Of a DNA stretch of 64,000 nt, positions 9,261 to 22,129 are shown one piece after another. The DNA is from Hymenopus coronatus. Its lineage: Eukaryota > Arthropoda > Insecta > Mantodea > Hymenopodidae. Both the position numbers and the translations under genes were made by a program. Position 1 is the stretch's first letter; each line of letters starts with the position of its first letter. Below the pieces are notes generated by a model, which ran no database searches, was not told where the DNA came from, and was given only the letters and a program-made list of their open reading frames with translations. The stretch spans positions 286,102,784-286,166,783 of the forward strand of contig CM060900.1 of NCBI GenBank assembly GCA_030762935.1, written 5' to 3'.

Positions 9261-12200
9261 CTCCTTCATTTGCAACATTTATTCAGGGCATTGTGTGAAA
9301 GAATATTTTAGAAACTACAGATTAAAAGCAATGTTATGAATAATATTCTTTATAGTTTATTCAATAATAAGTCCTGCTGCACAGGACTGTATACTTGCTC
9401 CGTATTATGGGTAAAAGTGAAGCTAAATAGTTTGGTAAGTAAAAGTTCAGTGGATTTATAAACGAACTGTATTAGATTTTTAAGCATAAAATTGCCCAAA
9501 TGTAAAGAATTGGTAATACCTATCATAATATTTATGAAAACAATTTAAAATAAATATCCAAAGCTGCGATTCCACTAATGTATTTGTTCCAAGGATCATT
9601 CATAATTTCAATAAGTGACTATAAAAATAAATAGCAAACGTTTCTCGAGTGAAGAATAAAGAAAATAAAACAAATCAGATTAAGTTACTGCGATCGTGAA
9701 GGAAACATGGTTTCCAAATAAGCCAGCAAATGCGAACATTGCAAAGCCCAAACTTAATTTTTCCGGCGTAGTTTTACATTCTTTACCTTGAACCTGGCAG
9801 GTGGAGGAAGTAATGCACCCCAACTCAAAAACGGCATGTCCAGATTTATCTGGAAGTTCGTGTGCTGAGACCCTGAACAAAAAAACAGAAAGTTTAAGAA
9901 GCAGTGAATATGTGTGCGTGCGTGCATACAGAATAACTGAAACGATGTGTCAGGTGGATATTAAACTTGGTATCATAGTATCTTAAAAATGAGATAGAAG
10001 ACACAATCCCCAAAGGCAAGCTACCCTTTATATGAAATATTTTTCGAAATTGTTTCACAAGTACATCTGTTTTGATTAAATTGTCATATAAGTGAATAAT
10101 ATATATATATGTTGGGTTTTCTGAGCAAAATTAATAAAATGCTTGTAATTAAAATGAATTTTAGAAAGAAAGGTAGTGTTTATTCTCAACTAATCATACT
10201 AACTGAAACATTAGATTTTTATCTTTGGTGCCTGGATACACACACACACACACACATACACACACTCACACACTTACTCTGTCCGATTTGTTTGTTCCAA
10301 CCTTGTTCAACTCACGGTTTTGTGTTACAAGAACAGTTAGTTACATATTGTGAATTATTTTTCATTCGGAATGATTCCTTAGTTTTGTGTACTCTTAAAG
10401 CACCTCATGGATACAAAAATGTAGATCTCTTTCAAAGACACAATATACTTAATAGATTGCTTGTACCTTCAGCCATTTCCGAGACATGTGTTATTATTAA
10501 TTGGAGTGTTTCAGCATGTTTTCCATGTATTTAAAGTGATATCGCTTTTCGGTTGTTTCTCGCGATTTCGAACGAGTATATAGGCTCAAGGCTAGCATAT
10601 AGCGCTTAGCTTTCAAATATCTGACCATCGAATGGGTTTCCTTTATGTCCCTTGTTCCTACAACGAAATTTGTAATGAAAGTTTTGCCAATATTTACCTC
10701 GATTAACAGGAATTTGTTGGAAAATTAAGCTTTCCTAGGAATTATTTAGAAATGTATATAAATGTCAAATAAAGAGAGGCCATCACCAGTAACATCAGTA
10801 GTAGGTATAACAGTTTTATTCCTTTTGGTTTTCACAGTGTCAAAGTCTCTCTAAAATTAATTTTTAAAAACCAAATTAATTTCAATAGAATAGTGTCCTC
10901 TACTTAAACCTAATGCACTTCTACAAGCTTAAAACACAGGCGGACCTTCTAAAATCATTTTTATAGGTAGAGGCTATTTTACATTCACATTATCTATTGA
11001 GGAAATCAGGCATAAATTTATCGTAAAATACTAGGTTTTAAAAAAATATTTTAACCTGCAGTAAATTGTACGGGGAAAAAACTCCTGAATACATTCATGA
11101 TTTGTAAAGTGTCTCATTGCGCATGCTCCTGTCCAAGTTATACAAAAAAAAGTCACTGGGTGAAGCAAGAATTTTGAAGCAGAACTTGCCCATTGTGACA
11201 TTTTCTGACAGTATACTCAAAACGCTCCCAGATTTCAACCCCCAAATTTGTTATTTCTAAGTAAGATGATATGTTGTCAACGTTATATTTAGAAGCCCCT
11301 TAAGTTTCAAGTCAATCAATTCTATCCACTTAAGAGCAATGCCATTTGAAATTACATGAGATAAAGATATACACATCCAAAGTTTCAATAACAAAAATGA
11401 AACTTCGATAAACATCCCTGAATTTTTACTGACTGAACTACGAGAGTAAATAGCATTAAACTTGCATTTATTCTTCCTTTATTTGAACTTTCAGAAGAAA
11501 CTGAAACTAAAATGAATTTGCTTCAAACATGAGCATTATTTTCTAGCCAAATAGTGTGAAAACCAGTAAAATAGCAACGTTTGATAGAATACGTACGTTA
11601 TATCAAATAAGATTGTTGCGGCAATTATCTTTCAGCAGACGAATTTTTGCTGATGTAGACGCCTCTACATAACCTTTAAAATCAAGAATCTTCTGTTTGA
11701 TTTTGTTGTTTTTAAATCGTAAGGAGCTACATGGCTGCATGGGGTCGTAATTCTGCATTGTTGGCGGTCAGTGCATGCGAGTTTGTTTCATTATGGCTTT
11801 CGTATTAGCTCCAGATTTTTGGCTTGTGGTACATTTTTTGCGTAATATCGGAGACCATCGTAAGGTCTACCGAATTGTTAAAATTGGAGCTTGCATTAGG
11901 AGGATCATGGTTTTTCAGGAGCATGATTTGAGAAACTTCTGACAAGAAGTGTATCTCCAGTAAAACAAGTGAATACTTCCGCCCCTCTTGTACGATGACC
12001 ATGTTTTAAATGCATTGTAAAACCTTGTTAAAGCTGTCTAATAAATATAACAAATATAAAAACTAAATAAGCAACCGAAAGGAAAGCTTAAAATTGTGTA
12101 TAAAGGACTTGTCATAATAAACAGAAGTTATTAATTTCATATTATTAGAATGTCAATTAAAATAGTTGCAGCTTACTGGAATTTATTTAGTTATTGAAGC

Positions 12201-13560
12201 ATGACCATAAAGTAACTACTGTAATAAATAAAGGAATTTAAATATAAGTTCAGTACAAACATAAACAACATTCACAAATGCACGAAACAAATAATATTAT
12301 CACATTTATGGTTATTAAAATGTTAGACTATTCAGTTGATTGCCCTTGAAACTTTCCCCCTCTCTTTTGATTAGTACATACTTTTTTGAAATAAAATATA
12401 AGTTGTTTTAAAAAGTGTCTATGATTGAGGTAATTAATAAATATTTATTTCATGACTTTCAGATAACACTGAGTAGTCACATGATAAATATTAGATCTGG
12501 TGGTTTAAGAATGGGGTATTTTAATTGTGCTTTGTGAATTCGGAAAAAAAGAGAACGGAGCTCTTATACTTACGCTGATAAATGGAGAATTTGCGGGTTT
12601 TAACTTGATTTAGTCCCGTCGAGTTTCGTGCCTCTTTTAACGCACGAAGGGATATCTGTATAGTCAAATACAGGACAGTTGGGCCACCTGGAATGATAAA
12701 CCAAAGCTGGGAGCCAATGCTCAGTAATAACAGAACATTCATTTCAAACATAAAAACTTTAATATAATCAAGCTTATTAAAAATTATTTCTATATAACAA
12801 TATAAAAATTAAGCCCAAGGTTGTTGGCAAATTTAACAGCCACTAAAATGTTAAAATGATAAAAATAAAGCTTTAGTAATGAAACTGTTTTCTTCAAAAG
12901 TTTATCTCGATTAATATGAAGTAAAAATGACTATATGCCGTTAATGGTTTTTAGAAGTTGTAAAAAATAAATTAGGTACACACTCCTTCGATATAACATA
13001 TCAAAATTTAAGTGCGTGCTTCATTTTTTTCTAATGGACAACCAAACAGAGTGCATTTCAAAGCATCACATAAATAAAACAGACTGTACAATGAAACTTT
13101 ATCTTGCTTAACGAAATTTGGAAAGAATAAGTTTTACAAGAATAACTTGTAAAATAGCAGGCAATGTCTAGCGATTCCAACACATCAGATTTTTTTCTAT
13201 GATTTGTATTTCGTGCAAAAATGCAAAATGACATAGTTTCAATAAACTCTCGGTATAAAGCATTTATTCAACCTAACAGTTAATGGAAAACTTAGAGAAG
13301 TTAACAAGATACAACTTTAAAAAAGATTTAATAATTTAAAATACCGTGAAAATCTTTCTTTTCAAATTTTATAGAGTTACTTTCTGTTGTTTTCTGTTCT
13401 TTGTATTTAAAACAAGGTGTATTTTATTGCAGAATTATGCAAAATGCTGTATTTTAAGTACTGAAGTAACACGTGGAATGTGTTAATTTTATATCATATT
13501 GCATGACAAATGTGTAACCTAGTTATACATCAACTGTGCACAGAGTTCCTTGTCCTAATT
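9261..13560. other. AT-rich DNA, no gene recognised
   Basis: Contains a small (CA)n tract at about 10231-10275. Open frames are 60-140 codons and none shows a motif I can name. The minus-strand frame 12521-12751 has a hydrophobic N-terminal segment, but composition alone does not support a gene. Confidence 0.45.
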
Positions 13561-13561
13561 A

Positions 13562-13640
13562 TATATAATGTATGTATAATATATAGCTATGTATGTAATG
13601 TATGTATTGTATGTAATGTATGTAATGTATGTAATGTATA
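13562..13640. repeat. Short tandem repeat of TATGTAATG units
   Basis: About eight near-identical 9-10-bp units (GTATGTAAT) in a row, with small variants at the left end. Confidence 0.85.
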
Positions 13641-14890
13641 GAAACTGTATAAAATGAAAACGGCCTTCGATTTTGCATGTTACCCAACACATTTGGATGA
13701 AATGTAGGTCAACATTTGTCGTAGTCTACATATATGCCCCATTATTACGCCCCCTAATTTGAATAGTATGCGGAATACATCGTCCCCAAAAGTGTAGTCT
13801 TCTAGATCACTGTGGGACACGAAATTACCAGGCCGCTCCCCTAGATAGCAAATTATGTGGGACAATATTTCGACACCTCCCATTCTGAAGAGAACAAATA
13901 ACACCACCGACTGGATAAATCATTGCAATGAAAAGCTGCCATCTAGTCAGCATAACCTGTCGGTATAATTAATATAAAACTTTCCACTCATTTGCATAAA
14001 AAAAGAAACTCCATGTCTTTTTATCTACTTAATCAGAATGCATAAAAACTGAAGATAACAGATATTAGAGCAAATAAAATTTTGAGAAATATTGTTAAAG
14101 AGCATAGTATAATATGATTCTTCAAAATACATACAACATGATTAAAGTGAAAAGAGTTGTCTTCAATATGTTCCCCCCTTCGCCTATTTGTGAGGGGAGC
14201 CAGCTTTTTATCTTCTCTAGCTCTTCCCTTCACATTGCCCAATGCTGCCGGGATCTACCAGTTTCTATGATACGCTACAGCACCTGAAAGTTTACTGCAG
14301 TATACACTAATTTAAGTGTGTTGTTTACATCCACATTGGGATGTCGAATAAAACAACGTGAGCTAGTTAAGCCCAAACATTCCTATACAACATGCCGGCA
14401 AACATTTTGTGCAAAATCTTTAGTAATGAGAATGATTTCTGTATTGATACTTGTTGAAAGTGTTAGGCAATATAATTTTATCATTATTTTCCTCAATTTT
14501 ATAACGTTTAACCGTTATACATGTACATATAAAGTTAAATGTTTTATCTTTAGCACAAGTGCCTCGATATGTTACAATGTTTAAGTCCTTATAGGTTTAG
14601 ACCGGCTTAAAAGAGACGGTAAAAGAGATCTAACGTTAGATTACCTTCTGTATGTGCACATTATTTAACCGGCAGCCGAACGTCTTCGAGCCGAAAATGA
14701 ACACTACTAAATTTGTCAGTAAATAATTAGGAAGTTTTAAACCCCTAAACATTAATTGTACAGTCTTTGTTAAAAGTATATGGTTTGAATGGATATAAGC
14801 ATAAGGATATGACACTGTTATAATAACAATCATTATAATAATCATGATGATAATTATTATAATAATAATGATACAAATGATCCGATAAAA
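13641..14890. other. AT-rich DNA, no gene recognised
   Basis: No assignable coding or repeat signal other than short ATAATAAT tracts near 14820-14870. Confidence 0.45.
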
Positions 14891-14894
14891 ATCC

Positions 14895-15720
14895 GATGTG
14901 ATGCAATCACATGACTTTCTCTACATCTCTGTAACATATTATTGTTAAAAAAACTATGTTTCTATCTACTTCATGCTAATCGAGAGAAACATTAGCAGAA
15001 GTTCTTTTTTGTAAGTAGGAATGAGGGAATACACTAGGTTAAAACGATTGTCAAACCTTTTAAAAGCTGGTTGCCATATAGATGAAATCCGTTTCTTTGC
15101 ATTGCCAGGAGTTATAAAATTCCCATATGTGAAAAGCTGAAGTATTTTAAAACTGAAACCAATAACAATGAATATCTCAAAAATAGTCACCTCCACGAAA
15201 CAAATGTGACATAAATTGAGTTTCAACAAGATCTACATATATTGTGTGTTGTAGGTTTTTGTCTATCCTTTACAGTTTATAGTTAAGCAAAATCCATCAA
15301 AATCCTTCCAAAATTAACAGGTCTTCAGATGCTATTTCCAGAAAATTCAAGATATGCATTTTATGTGTCGTGTAAATATCTTTAATGTACGGTATTTTAA
15401 TCAAAGTCGTCAGAGCCATTTTTGAGAAAACCAAAATTTCCGAAAATTTTTCTATGTAAAGGGTAGTTTAGGGTGGGAGGATTTTCCTCACAATCTTCGT
15501 GTCACAGCCTTGGAAAATACTAAACGTATATATCAAGTTTAGTATTTTACCGACATTTCGTTTTTGAGTAATCCTGTTCACAGACACACGGACCTTTTTC
15601 TAAAAATACTTTTTTGTGATACAGGGTATCAATTTCCAGTGAAATCTCGTTATCGAATTTTTAGTTGGAATACAATACCTTCTCTACGCACTATGCACAT
15701 AGTACGTGTAGAGAAAGTAA
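14895..15720 (+). mobile_element. Unclassified hairpin-ended repeat, copy 1
   Basis: Aligned by eye with copy 2 (16062-16890): shared are GATGTG…CACATGACTTTCTCTACATC at the left, GGGAATACACTAGG, TTTTTGTCTATCC, CCAGAAAATTCAA, ATGTAAAGGGTAGTTT, CTGTTCACAGACACACG, GAAATCTCG and the right end. ACTTTCTCTACA near the left is the inverse complement of TGTAGAGAAAGT at the right, so there is a short terminal or subterminal inverted repeat. The left edge has a small palindrome (TGTGATGCAATCACA) and the right edge a 34-bp near-perfect palindrome around 15680-15714. No coding capacity is seen. It behaves like a nonautonomous DNA element of unknown class. Confidence 0.7.
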
Positions 15721-16058
15721 AACTTCTCTCTTTGGATACTGGTGACATTAAAATGTCTATTTCTGGTGAGATCTTGGGTAGAATACAATACCTTCTCTAC
15801 GCACTATGTACATAGTATGTGTAGAGAAAGTAAAACTTCTCTCTTTGGATACTGGTGACATTAAAATGTCTATTTCTGGTGAGATCTTGGGTGGAATACA
15901 ATACCTTCTCTACGCACTATGTACATAGTACGTGTAGAGAAAGTAAAACTTCTCTCTTTGGATACTGGTGACATTAAAATGTCTATTTCTGGTGAGATCT
16001 TGGGTGGAATGCAATACCTTTTCTACACAGTATGTACATAGTACGTGTAGAGAAAGTA
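15640..16058 (+). repeat. Tandem array, 113-bp period, of the element's right end
   Basis: The landmark CTTCTCTACGCACTATG starts at 15679, 15792 and 15905, and a variant starts at 16018, so the spacing is exactly 113 bp three times. Each unit holds ATACTGGTGACATTAAAATG, GGTGAGATCTTGGGTGGAAT and the palindrome centred on ATGTACAT. Units differ by only a few bases, so the array is recent or homogenised relative to the flanking element copies. Confidence 0.9.
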
Positions 16059-16061
16059 AAG

Positions 16062-16890
16062 ATCTGATGTGTTCCATTCACATGACTTTCTCTACATCAC
16101 TGTAACACATTGTAATAAAGTACATTCCTCTATTCTATATGATAATAGAGATTTGCTTTAGCAGAACTTGTCTTAATTAATTGCTTCCTTGTAAATAGAA
16201 GGAAAATAAGGGAATACACTAGGCTAAAGTGATAGTCAAATCTTCTAAACCTATGCATGGTCAGGAGAAAAGTGTGAGAAAAGTTTAAATTATTTAAATC
16301 TGAAACAAATAACTTGAAATATCTCAGATTTGGCCAATTCCACGAGAAAAAAACGTACTTGACATAAATTGTGTGTTTTAACGATATCTACATTATCTAT
16401 GTAGTACGTTTTTGTCTATCCCTTACGGTTTACCAGATACGTAAAGCTCAGCAAAGTTTATCCAGAATAGTCTTTAGAGGCTATTCCCAGAAAATTCAAA
16501 ATATACATTTTGTCATGTAAATATCTTTCATGTACGGTGTTTTAATCAAAATCGTTTGAGCCACTTTTTAGAAAATCAAAATTTTCGAATTTTTTCCATG
16601 TAAAGGGTAGTTTGGGGTGAGGGTTTTTTTCCAAAAAACTTCGTGTCGCATGTCTGTAAGGTACTAAACTTAAATACCAAGTTTGGTATTTTACCAACTT
16701 TTCGTTTTTGAGCTATCCTGTTCACAGACACACGAACCTTTCTCCATATTTTTTTTTTTTTTTTGGATACAGGAGACCCTAACGTATATTAACAAATATT
16801 TCCGGTGAAATCTCGATATCGAATTTTTGGGTGGAATGCAATATTTTCTCTATACAATGTGTACAAAGTACGTGTAGGGAAAGTAAAAAA
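16062..16890 (+). mobile_element. Unclassified hairpin-ended repeat, copy 2
   Basis: Same family and orientation as copy 1, starting directly after the 113-bp array. It has a poly(T) run near 16749-16764 and a degenerate terminal palindrome (TCTATACAATGTGTACAAAGTACGTGTAGGG, split here at its centre). The right end GTGTAGGGAAAGTAAAA is one base different from copy 1. Confidence 0.7.
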
Positions 16891-18580
16891 GCATATCCAT
16901 TTGAAAAACTGAAATGTTTCCAAGTATCACGATCTATTATAAAACTGTCGAAACAGGATCCTCAACCTAATGATCGAAATAATCTCTATGAAAGCTCTAC
17001 GAACAGTTTCCAAGTGGTGATGTTTTACACTCTCATTAGCAGTTTGAAGCATATAGTTAGGAAAACAAATCTGACAGTAACAAGTAGAGATTAGAGGGTG
17101 TATCGTTAGAGAACAAGTTAACAGGAGAGTGATGAAGTCAGAGTCATGGGGCGCGGTCGGCACACACTATCCGCTCACGACGACTACTCAGGCGACGTAA
17201 CATAGCTGCGGTTTGTGTTTTTGCTCTCTTTTCAACTGCATGCCAAACTACTATTTGCCGAAAGTGAAAAAGATGTGGTACTGGCATATGCACTCATTTG
17301 TAGAACTTGGATGGCCCTTATCTAGTGATAGTGAAGCGGAGAGCTTTTCTCACAATAAACTCTGTATAGCAAAATTTCGAATCAGTATTCTAGATAATCT
17401 ATCAGGTCTACAACCCACAAGTTGTTTGCCTATGAATATTGTGGATGTGAACATGCGTATCTCCTACATTCTAATGCTGTATTGCTCGTACCATAGGTTA
17501 AATGAATTGTAAATAAACATACAAATAGAATTTTCACATTGATATATAAATGTCCACTCTTAATATAAAATGCTGTCGTAAATATGTCATTCTGCAAAGA
17601 CTGCACTGCTCCCGCCTGCCTTGTTTTATATTCTCTATTCAAACACTGGTTTAGATAGCACGTGCTGCTTCCATAAATGTGAGTAAACTTCAGTCTTTAC
17701 GCACAACAACAAAAAATCTTTATACGCATTATGGTGTATTTTAATATCATTCTTCGTCACCGTTAACCTGTTTACAGTCTAGGGTAACAAACACAAGTTT
17801 TCCATTCCTGCCTCCCCTCTATAAGCCCTCCTTCATTCCAGGCGCTTGTACAAGCCAAATTTCACATTGGGACACTAGCGACGGTCACCGGTGATTGTGG
17901 TGAACACTCCTGGATTACTGGTGTCTGACACTGTAGGTATTGCCAGTCGATTAGTTAGTGAAATGGACCTATTTTTCGGACCACAAGGCGGCCCCTTAAC
18001 ACGACAATAACACAACCCTTAATTTTGTAATGACATTTTTGAAACAAAAGTATTTTTTAAATTTTCTCTTCATTCGCCCTGTAAGGATGAGTTTATGGTT
18101 TCTGCGCTCATTCAGTTTTTTCATATATTTATTGTAGCTTAACGTCCTCTGATCATCCATTTTGTCTATTCATCTCGCACTGAGACTGCATAAAGGTACA
18201 TTTGCTATTCGTAACACAAAATAAAGGGTGTGAGGGGTGGAAATGCCTTTCAAGGTTGTGATCTCCTAGCCCCGTACAGAGGTAGAACTAAATTTTGCTA
18301 GTATTATGGTACGAAAAATGCATAACATAACATACAACTCACCAATTTTGTTTTATTTTTCATCTATTTTTTTTTTTTCATAATCCTCTTCTCATTTAAA
18401 TCAGGCACAACTATATTTATAATTTCTTGCCGCGCATTTGTTTCCACCACTTTGTTGCTATAGTCATCACTTTTAATGTGCCAAATAGCAGGACGACTTT
18501 GTACTTCAATTATAAAAGGTTTCATATTAATTAAATCTAAACTCATTGTTACAATGTGTGTAGTAATACGTAAAATGAAT
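16891..18580. other. AT-rich DNA, no gene recognised
   Basis: Several 60-100-codon frames without recognisable motifs. A poly(T)/poly(A) tract lies at 18366-18379. Confidence 0.45.
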
Positions 18581-18582
18581 GT

Positions 18583-18930
18583 TTAATTGTGCTCAGAAAT
18601 GACTGCCGGTGCCGGATTTGGAATCCCTTCGGAATCGAATTGTGGCAAGTTGTGAGGACATACGCAATACTCCTGGAGTTTGGGATCGTGTTCGCAGGTC
18701 AATGAGACATCCATGTGAGGTCTGTATTCAAGCAGGAGGTGGACATTTTGAACATCTTCTGTAATGACAACAACCTGCGGAAAGAAAAACGTTCCAGTGA
18801 ATTTCAATGTTGTGAAGGCCATAACTCGGAAATGAAGCGTTTCCGGACACATGTTATTATGAACTAATTTGATTGTCTACATGTGGGAAATACATACCTG
18901 AAATTATGCCCCGTATTTTTGAAACACCTG

Positions 18931-18935
<5 letters not shown>
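18583..18935 (-). mobile_element. End of an unidentified DNA transposon
   Basis: Read on the minus strand from 18935: it begins TATACAGGTGTTTCAAAAAT followed by ACGGGGCATAATTTCAGG, a TACAGGGTGTTTC-like terminus common to several insect DNA transposons. The next 350 bp holds a frame (18583-18852) with CEHDPKLQEYCVCPHNLP and no stop. I recognise the terminus and leader as a repeated insect element, but not its superfamily. No matching second terminus was found in the window. Confidence 0.5.
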
Positions 18936-19008
<73 letters not shown>

Positions 19009-19012
19009 CACG
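18936..19012. repeat. (AC)n microsatellite
   Basis: More than 70 bp of nearly pure AC dinucleotide starting at the very end of the transposon terminus (…CCTGTATATACACAC). The terminal TATACA may have seeded the expansion. Confidence 0.95.
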
Positions 19013-20205
19013 GTGGATCACCTGTTCCTCATTATTTTTGGAGATAGGCAACATTTCATACTCTGAAAGTAATATGGTTGAAAATACCGTGCTTGTCCGC
19101 CATTTCGTAACCATGTAAATCCAGCCTGTTCTTCATCGGAAAATAGGCTTTAGGAGCAATAGTTACGTCCATTCTATAAGCATGCTGCTACAGTACATGC
19201 TATATCAATAGAGTCGCTGTCATATGTTCTGCAACGTAAATTATAATGGGTTAAAGCTAAATGAACGGCTTAATGTGCAAAAAGGGGTCCACAACAGTTA
19301 TAAAGAGATCAGAAGCGGAGAGGGAGACATGTGTGACACTATACCTACAAGTTTTAACGCGGAAAGCGGGCGCAATCATTGTAGCTCAACTGGTTAATTT
19401 CTTGTTCCCTCGTCACCTCCAGCGTGAAAACGGATCGAGTGCCACAGTCTGTGTGTATTTCTTTTTTCTTTGTGTATTTTCCATCGAGGTGCAAAGCTAG
19501 TTCAGTGTTTGTCACTCTAATAATTTTAGGAGTAATCAAAAGAGTATACGAGTGAAGAAGAAACGACGGTTCATTTTACGTATTCTTCAGTCTTCGATCC
19601 TTAATTTTCTTTGTAATTATTTTGAAAAACTTCACCAAGACTTAAAATAATAAAGCAAACTTTCAAAACTTATAAAGTTAATAAAAACAATTTCAAAATA
19701 ATAGAATACCTAATATGTTATCGATTGTTCTTTGTAGTTAGAGAATGTTCTCTACAAAATTTTGGCAGCTAGTACCCTCAGTGGGTTAGCGAATACTCTC
19801 GGAAGACACTTTAGGTCTAGACATGCCCCATTAGATACAAATGCACGAAGTAAATATGTAGGTATGAATATTGAAAAGTATAAGTTATGGGATTAAACCT
19901 AACTTTCTTTCCAACTGAAAGTATTGGGCAATACCTATGTATTTGGCACGGTTTGTGATTGTCAGCCTAGGCATTTTGTGTATTTTTCGTTTTAGAGGTA
20001 CCATGAAAATGGATCTGGTTCTGTATTATTATCTATTTAGTTTTAAAAAATTGTAATAATACCTGCGTTTTAAAGGAAACTGAATGAATATGCCTAAGAT
20101 TGTTCATTTCCATTTGTATTTCCTGTAACTGGACTGATTAAGTTAGAATAAACATCAATAAAGAGAACAACAAAAAAAGAAACAAATAAGCAAGTTAAAA
20201 AACGC
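19013..20205. other. AT-rich DNA, no gene recognised
   Basis: A vaguely tRNA-like stretch near 19375-19450 was considered and not accepted. Nothing else is assignable. Confidence 0.45.
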
Positions 20206-20209
20206 TCCG

Positions 20210-20375
20210 ATATCCCATCTAGCTTTGTGTCAAAATCAGGAAGAACGAAAGCGGGAGGAGAAAATTGTCAAAGTTTTGGTAAGATTCGAACCTGCTTCGA
20301 GCCTCTAGGAACTCATACTTATTCTGCGCGTTAATCAATTACGCTACTGTTTATCTATAGCTTGCAGTCTCAAAG
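20210..20375 (-). mobile_element. tRNA-derived SINE fragment
   Basis: On the minus strand an A-box-like TAGCGTAATTGATTAACGCG is followed about 35 nt later by GCAGGTTCGAATCTT, a B-box. The sequence then continues into a non-tRNA body (TTTTGACAATTTTCTCC). The spacing fits a tRNA head; the poor acceptor stem argues against a functional tRNA. Confidence 0.55.
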
Positions 20376-20481
20376 TCGTATTGTTGGTGTGCAGAAGATG
20401 AGTCTCGGGAACGATGTTTTCAGGTTAGACTGTAATCTGTGGGTGGCATAAAATCAGAGAATAAGGGACAAGTGAACCACC

Positions 20482-20511
20482 TTGTGTGTGTGTGTGTGTG
20501 TGTGTGTGTAT
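20482..20511. repeat. (GT)n microsatellite
   Basis: About 13 GT units next to a fragment of the hairpin-ended repeat family. Confidence 0.9.
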
Positions 20512-20592
20512 TTCCGGTGAAATCTCAGTATCGAACTTTTGGGTGAAATACAATATTTCCTCTATGCACTACGTGTACAGTAAATATACAGC
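20512..20592 (+). mobile_element. Right-end fragment of the hairpin-ended repeat family
   Basis: TTTCCGGTGAAATCTC, ATCGAAC, TTTTGGGTG, AATACAATATTTCCTCTATGC and ACTACGTGTACAGTAAA match the right end of the 14.9-16.9 kb elements. Everything upstream is missing, and it abuts a microsatellite. Confidence 0.65.
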
Positions 20593-22125
20593 TTGATACA
20601 AAAAAAAAAAAATTAGGATGCTAATGTATAGAGCCTTGAAAAAGTAATCAACATAAATAAGCCAAACGCACTCAGAATTTAGCTCAGTGAATTACAAGAT
20701 ACACCTTTACTGTATTGAAACAAAAGGCTCTCCTCCTGTCACTCAAAACATGTTTGAACCATACAAAACTTTGCTCAGTGTCGAACTCTTTCGTATTTTC
20801 AGTGTTCACAGGTTTATTTATTAGCAGGAAGTCCAGGCAGTGAACAATGCTAGATAGTGCAATACGTTTCGAAACGGGTTGTAGAGACCACACCTACTCC
20901 ATCGCGTCATGGCTATACTCTGTGTGCAACTAACCTGAATCCGGCAATTTTGTGACCCTGGACCGAGCTCTAATTATGGTAATTTTACATTCACCTTTTA
21001 TATTTATTTTAAAAGCATTTGCTGGAAATTCCTGTGAAGTGCTTCCAACAAAACTTCATTGCTTTGTTTACAATGTCACCTCACATATATTTCAGAGGTT
21101 TTATGGTAGCCATTTTAATACAAATTCATTGAAGTAGATATCTGTAATTTTTGTTTTTCCTTGCGTGGTTGTTCGCTTCAATTAAAATTATCTGTTGCAG
21201 ACATTTCGAATGCAATACTGATAATTTTACACGTGCAATGCTTCTTATTGCATAACATAAAGATAGCGATATTTATTTTAATCATCCAGTAACTAAAGAA
21301 GTTTTTGGCTCTCGGGCAGTTTCTTCAATATCTGCAGCATGACATTTCTTATCAACCTCTGCGATGCAACAAGCTGTCTTAGGTGGTTGACTGGTTTAAT
21401 AGGAATTCTACAGAAAGCTTAGTTCACTTTCTATTGGGGCGACGTTCCTTCCACTTGATGTCTAGCTCTGCGCGTGTTTTCTATAATCGTGCATTATATG
21501 AATTAGGTGCTTTAATCAACCTTGCCTACTATAACCACATTTGTCAAGAGCCTCTCTTATCGGTGAACCAGTATCCATTCTTCACTGGTGTAAGCTAACA
21601 GTTCTAATACTCACTTGAAGATGAGCTCATGTAATCCGGAGTAGCGCCAAAAGTTGTATTACCTATTGGAACTAGATTTTACAAACTGGAGTCTTTATTC
21701 CCTTGCATATAACTACCATCTTGTTAGTGTACTCCACGTAACACATGTATGCATCACTGTCCTGGGACGCAACTTGCTATCGGTAAGAGGAAACAGTATC
21801 TTATTCCTCTTTGTTCTCTACCCCTTCCATTCAATATGACGTTTTAATATTAAATTAAACATATGTGCAACAGTAGTCGTCAAGGGCCAGAGAGACTTCG
21901 GCTCCACTCGCTATCTTGGAAATATCAAATAGATCGCATAAAATTTATGCAATAGGTAATAGAAAAATTTACATGACAGCCAATGTCCGACACAGACTGA
22001 ATAAATATCACGCTTTATTGAAACACTGAATATACCCAACAATATCATATTATTATTATGTAAATGCGAATGATTTCATGTCCGTTGTCTAATAAACTGG
22101 CAGCTGCTTCCGGTATTGTCCGCGT
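20593..22125. other. AT-rich DNA, no gene recognised
   Basis: Several short frames (for example 21383-21598 and 21654-21839), none with a motif I can name. Confidence 0.45.
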
Positions 22126-22129
22126 TTAC

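Noticed and set aside
12521..12751. Minus-strand frame with hydrophobic N-terminus as a possible exon
   Set aside because: No recognisable family motif and no supporting neighbouring exon; AT-rich DNA commonly gives such hydrophobic frames.
15564..15815. 83-codon frame over the start of the 113-bp array
   Set aside because: It spans a noncoding repeat and is not maintained in the other copy; coincidental.
18857..19118. Overlapping frames of Cys-Val and His-Thr repeats on both strands
   Set aside because: Both arise from the (AC)n tract.
19370..19450. tRNA-like stretch (TAGCTCAACTGGTTAATTTC…) on the plus strand
   Set aside because: The A-box side looks plausible, but the B-box position reads AACGGATCGAGTGCC, lacking the GGTTC core, and no acceptor stem forms.
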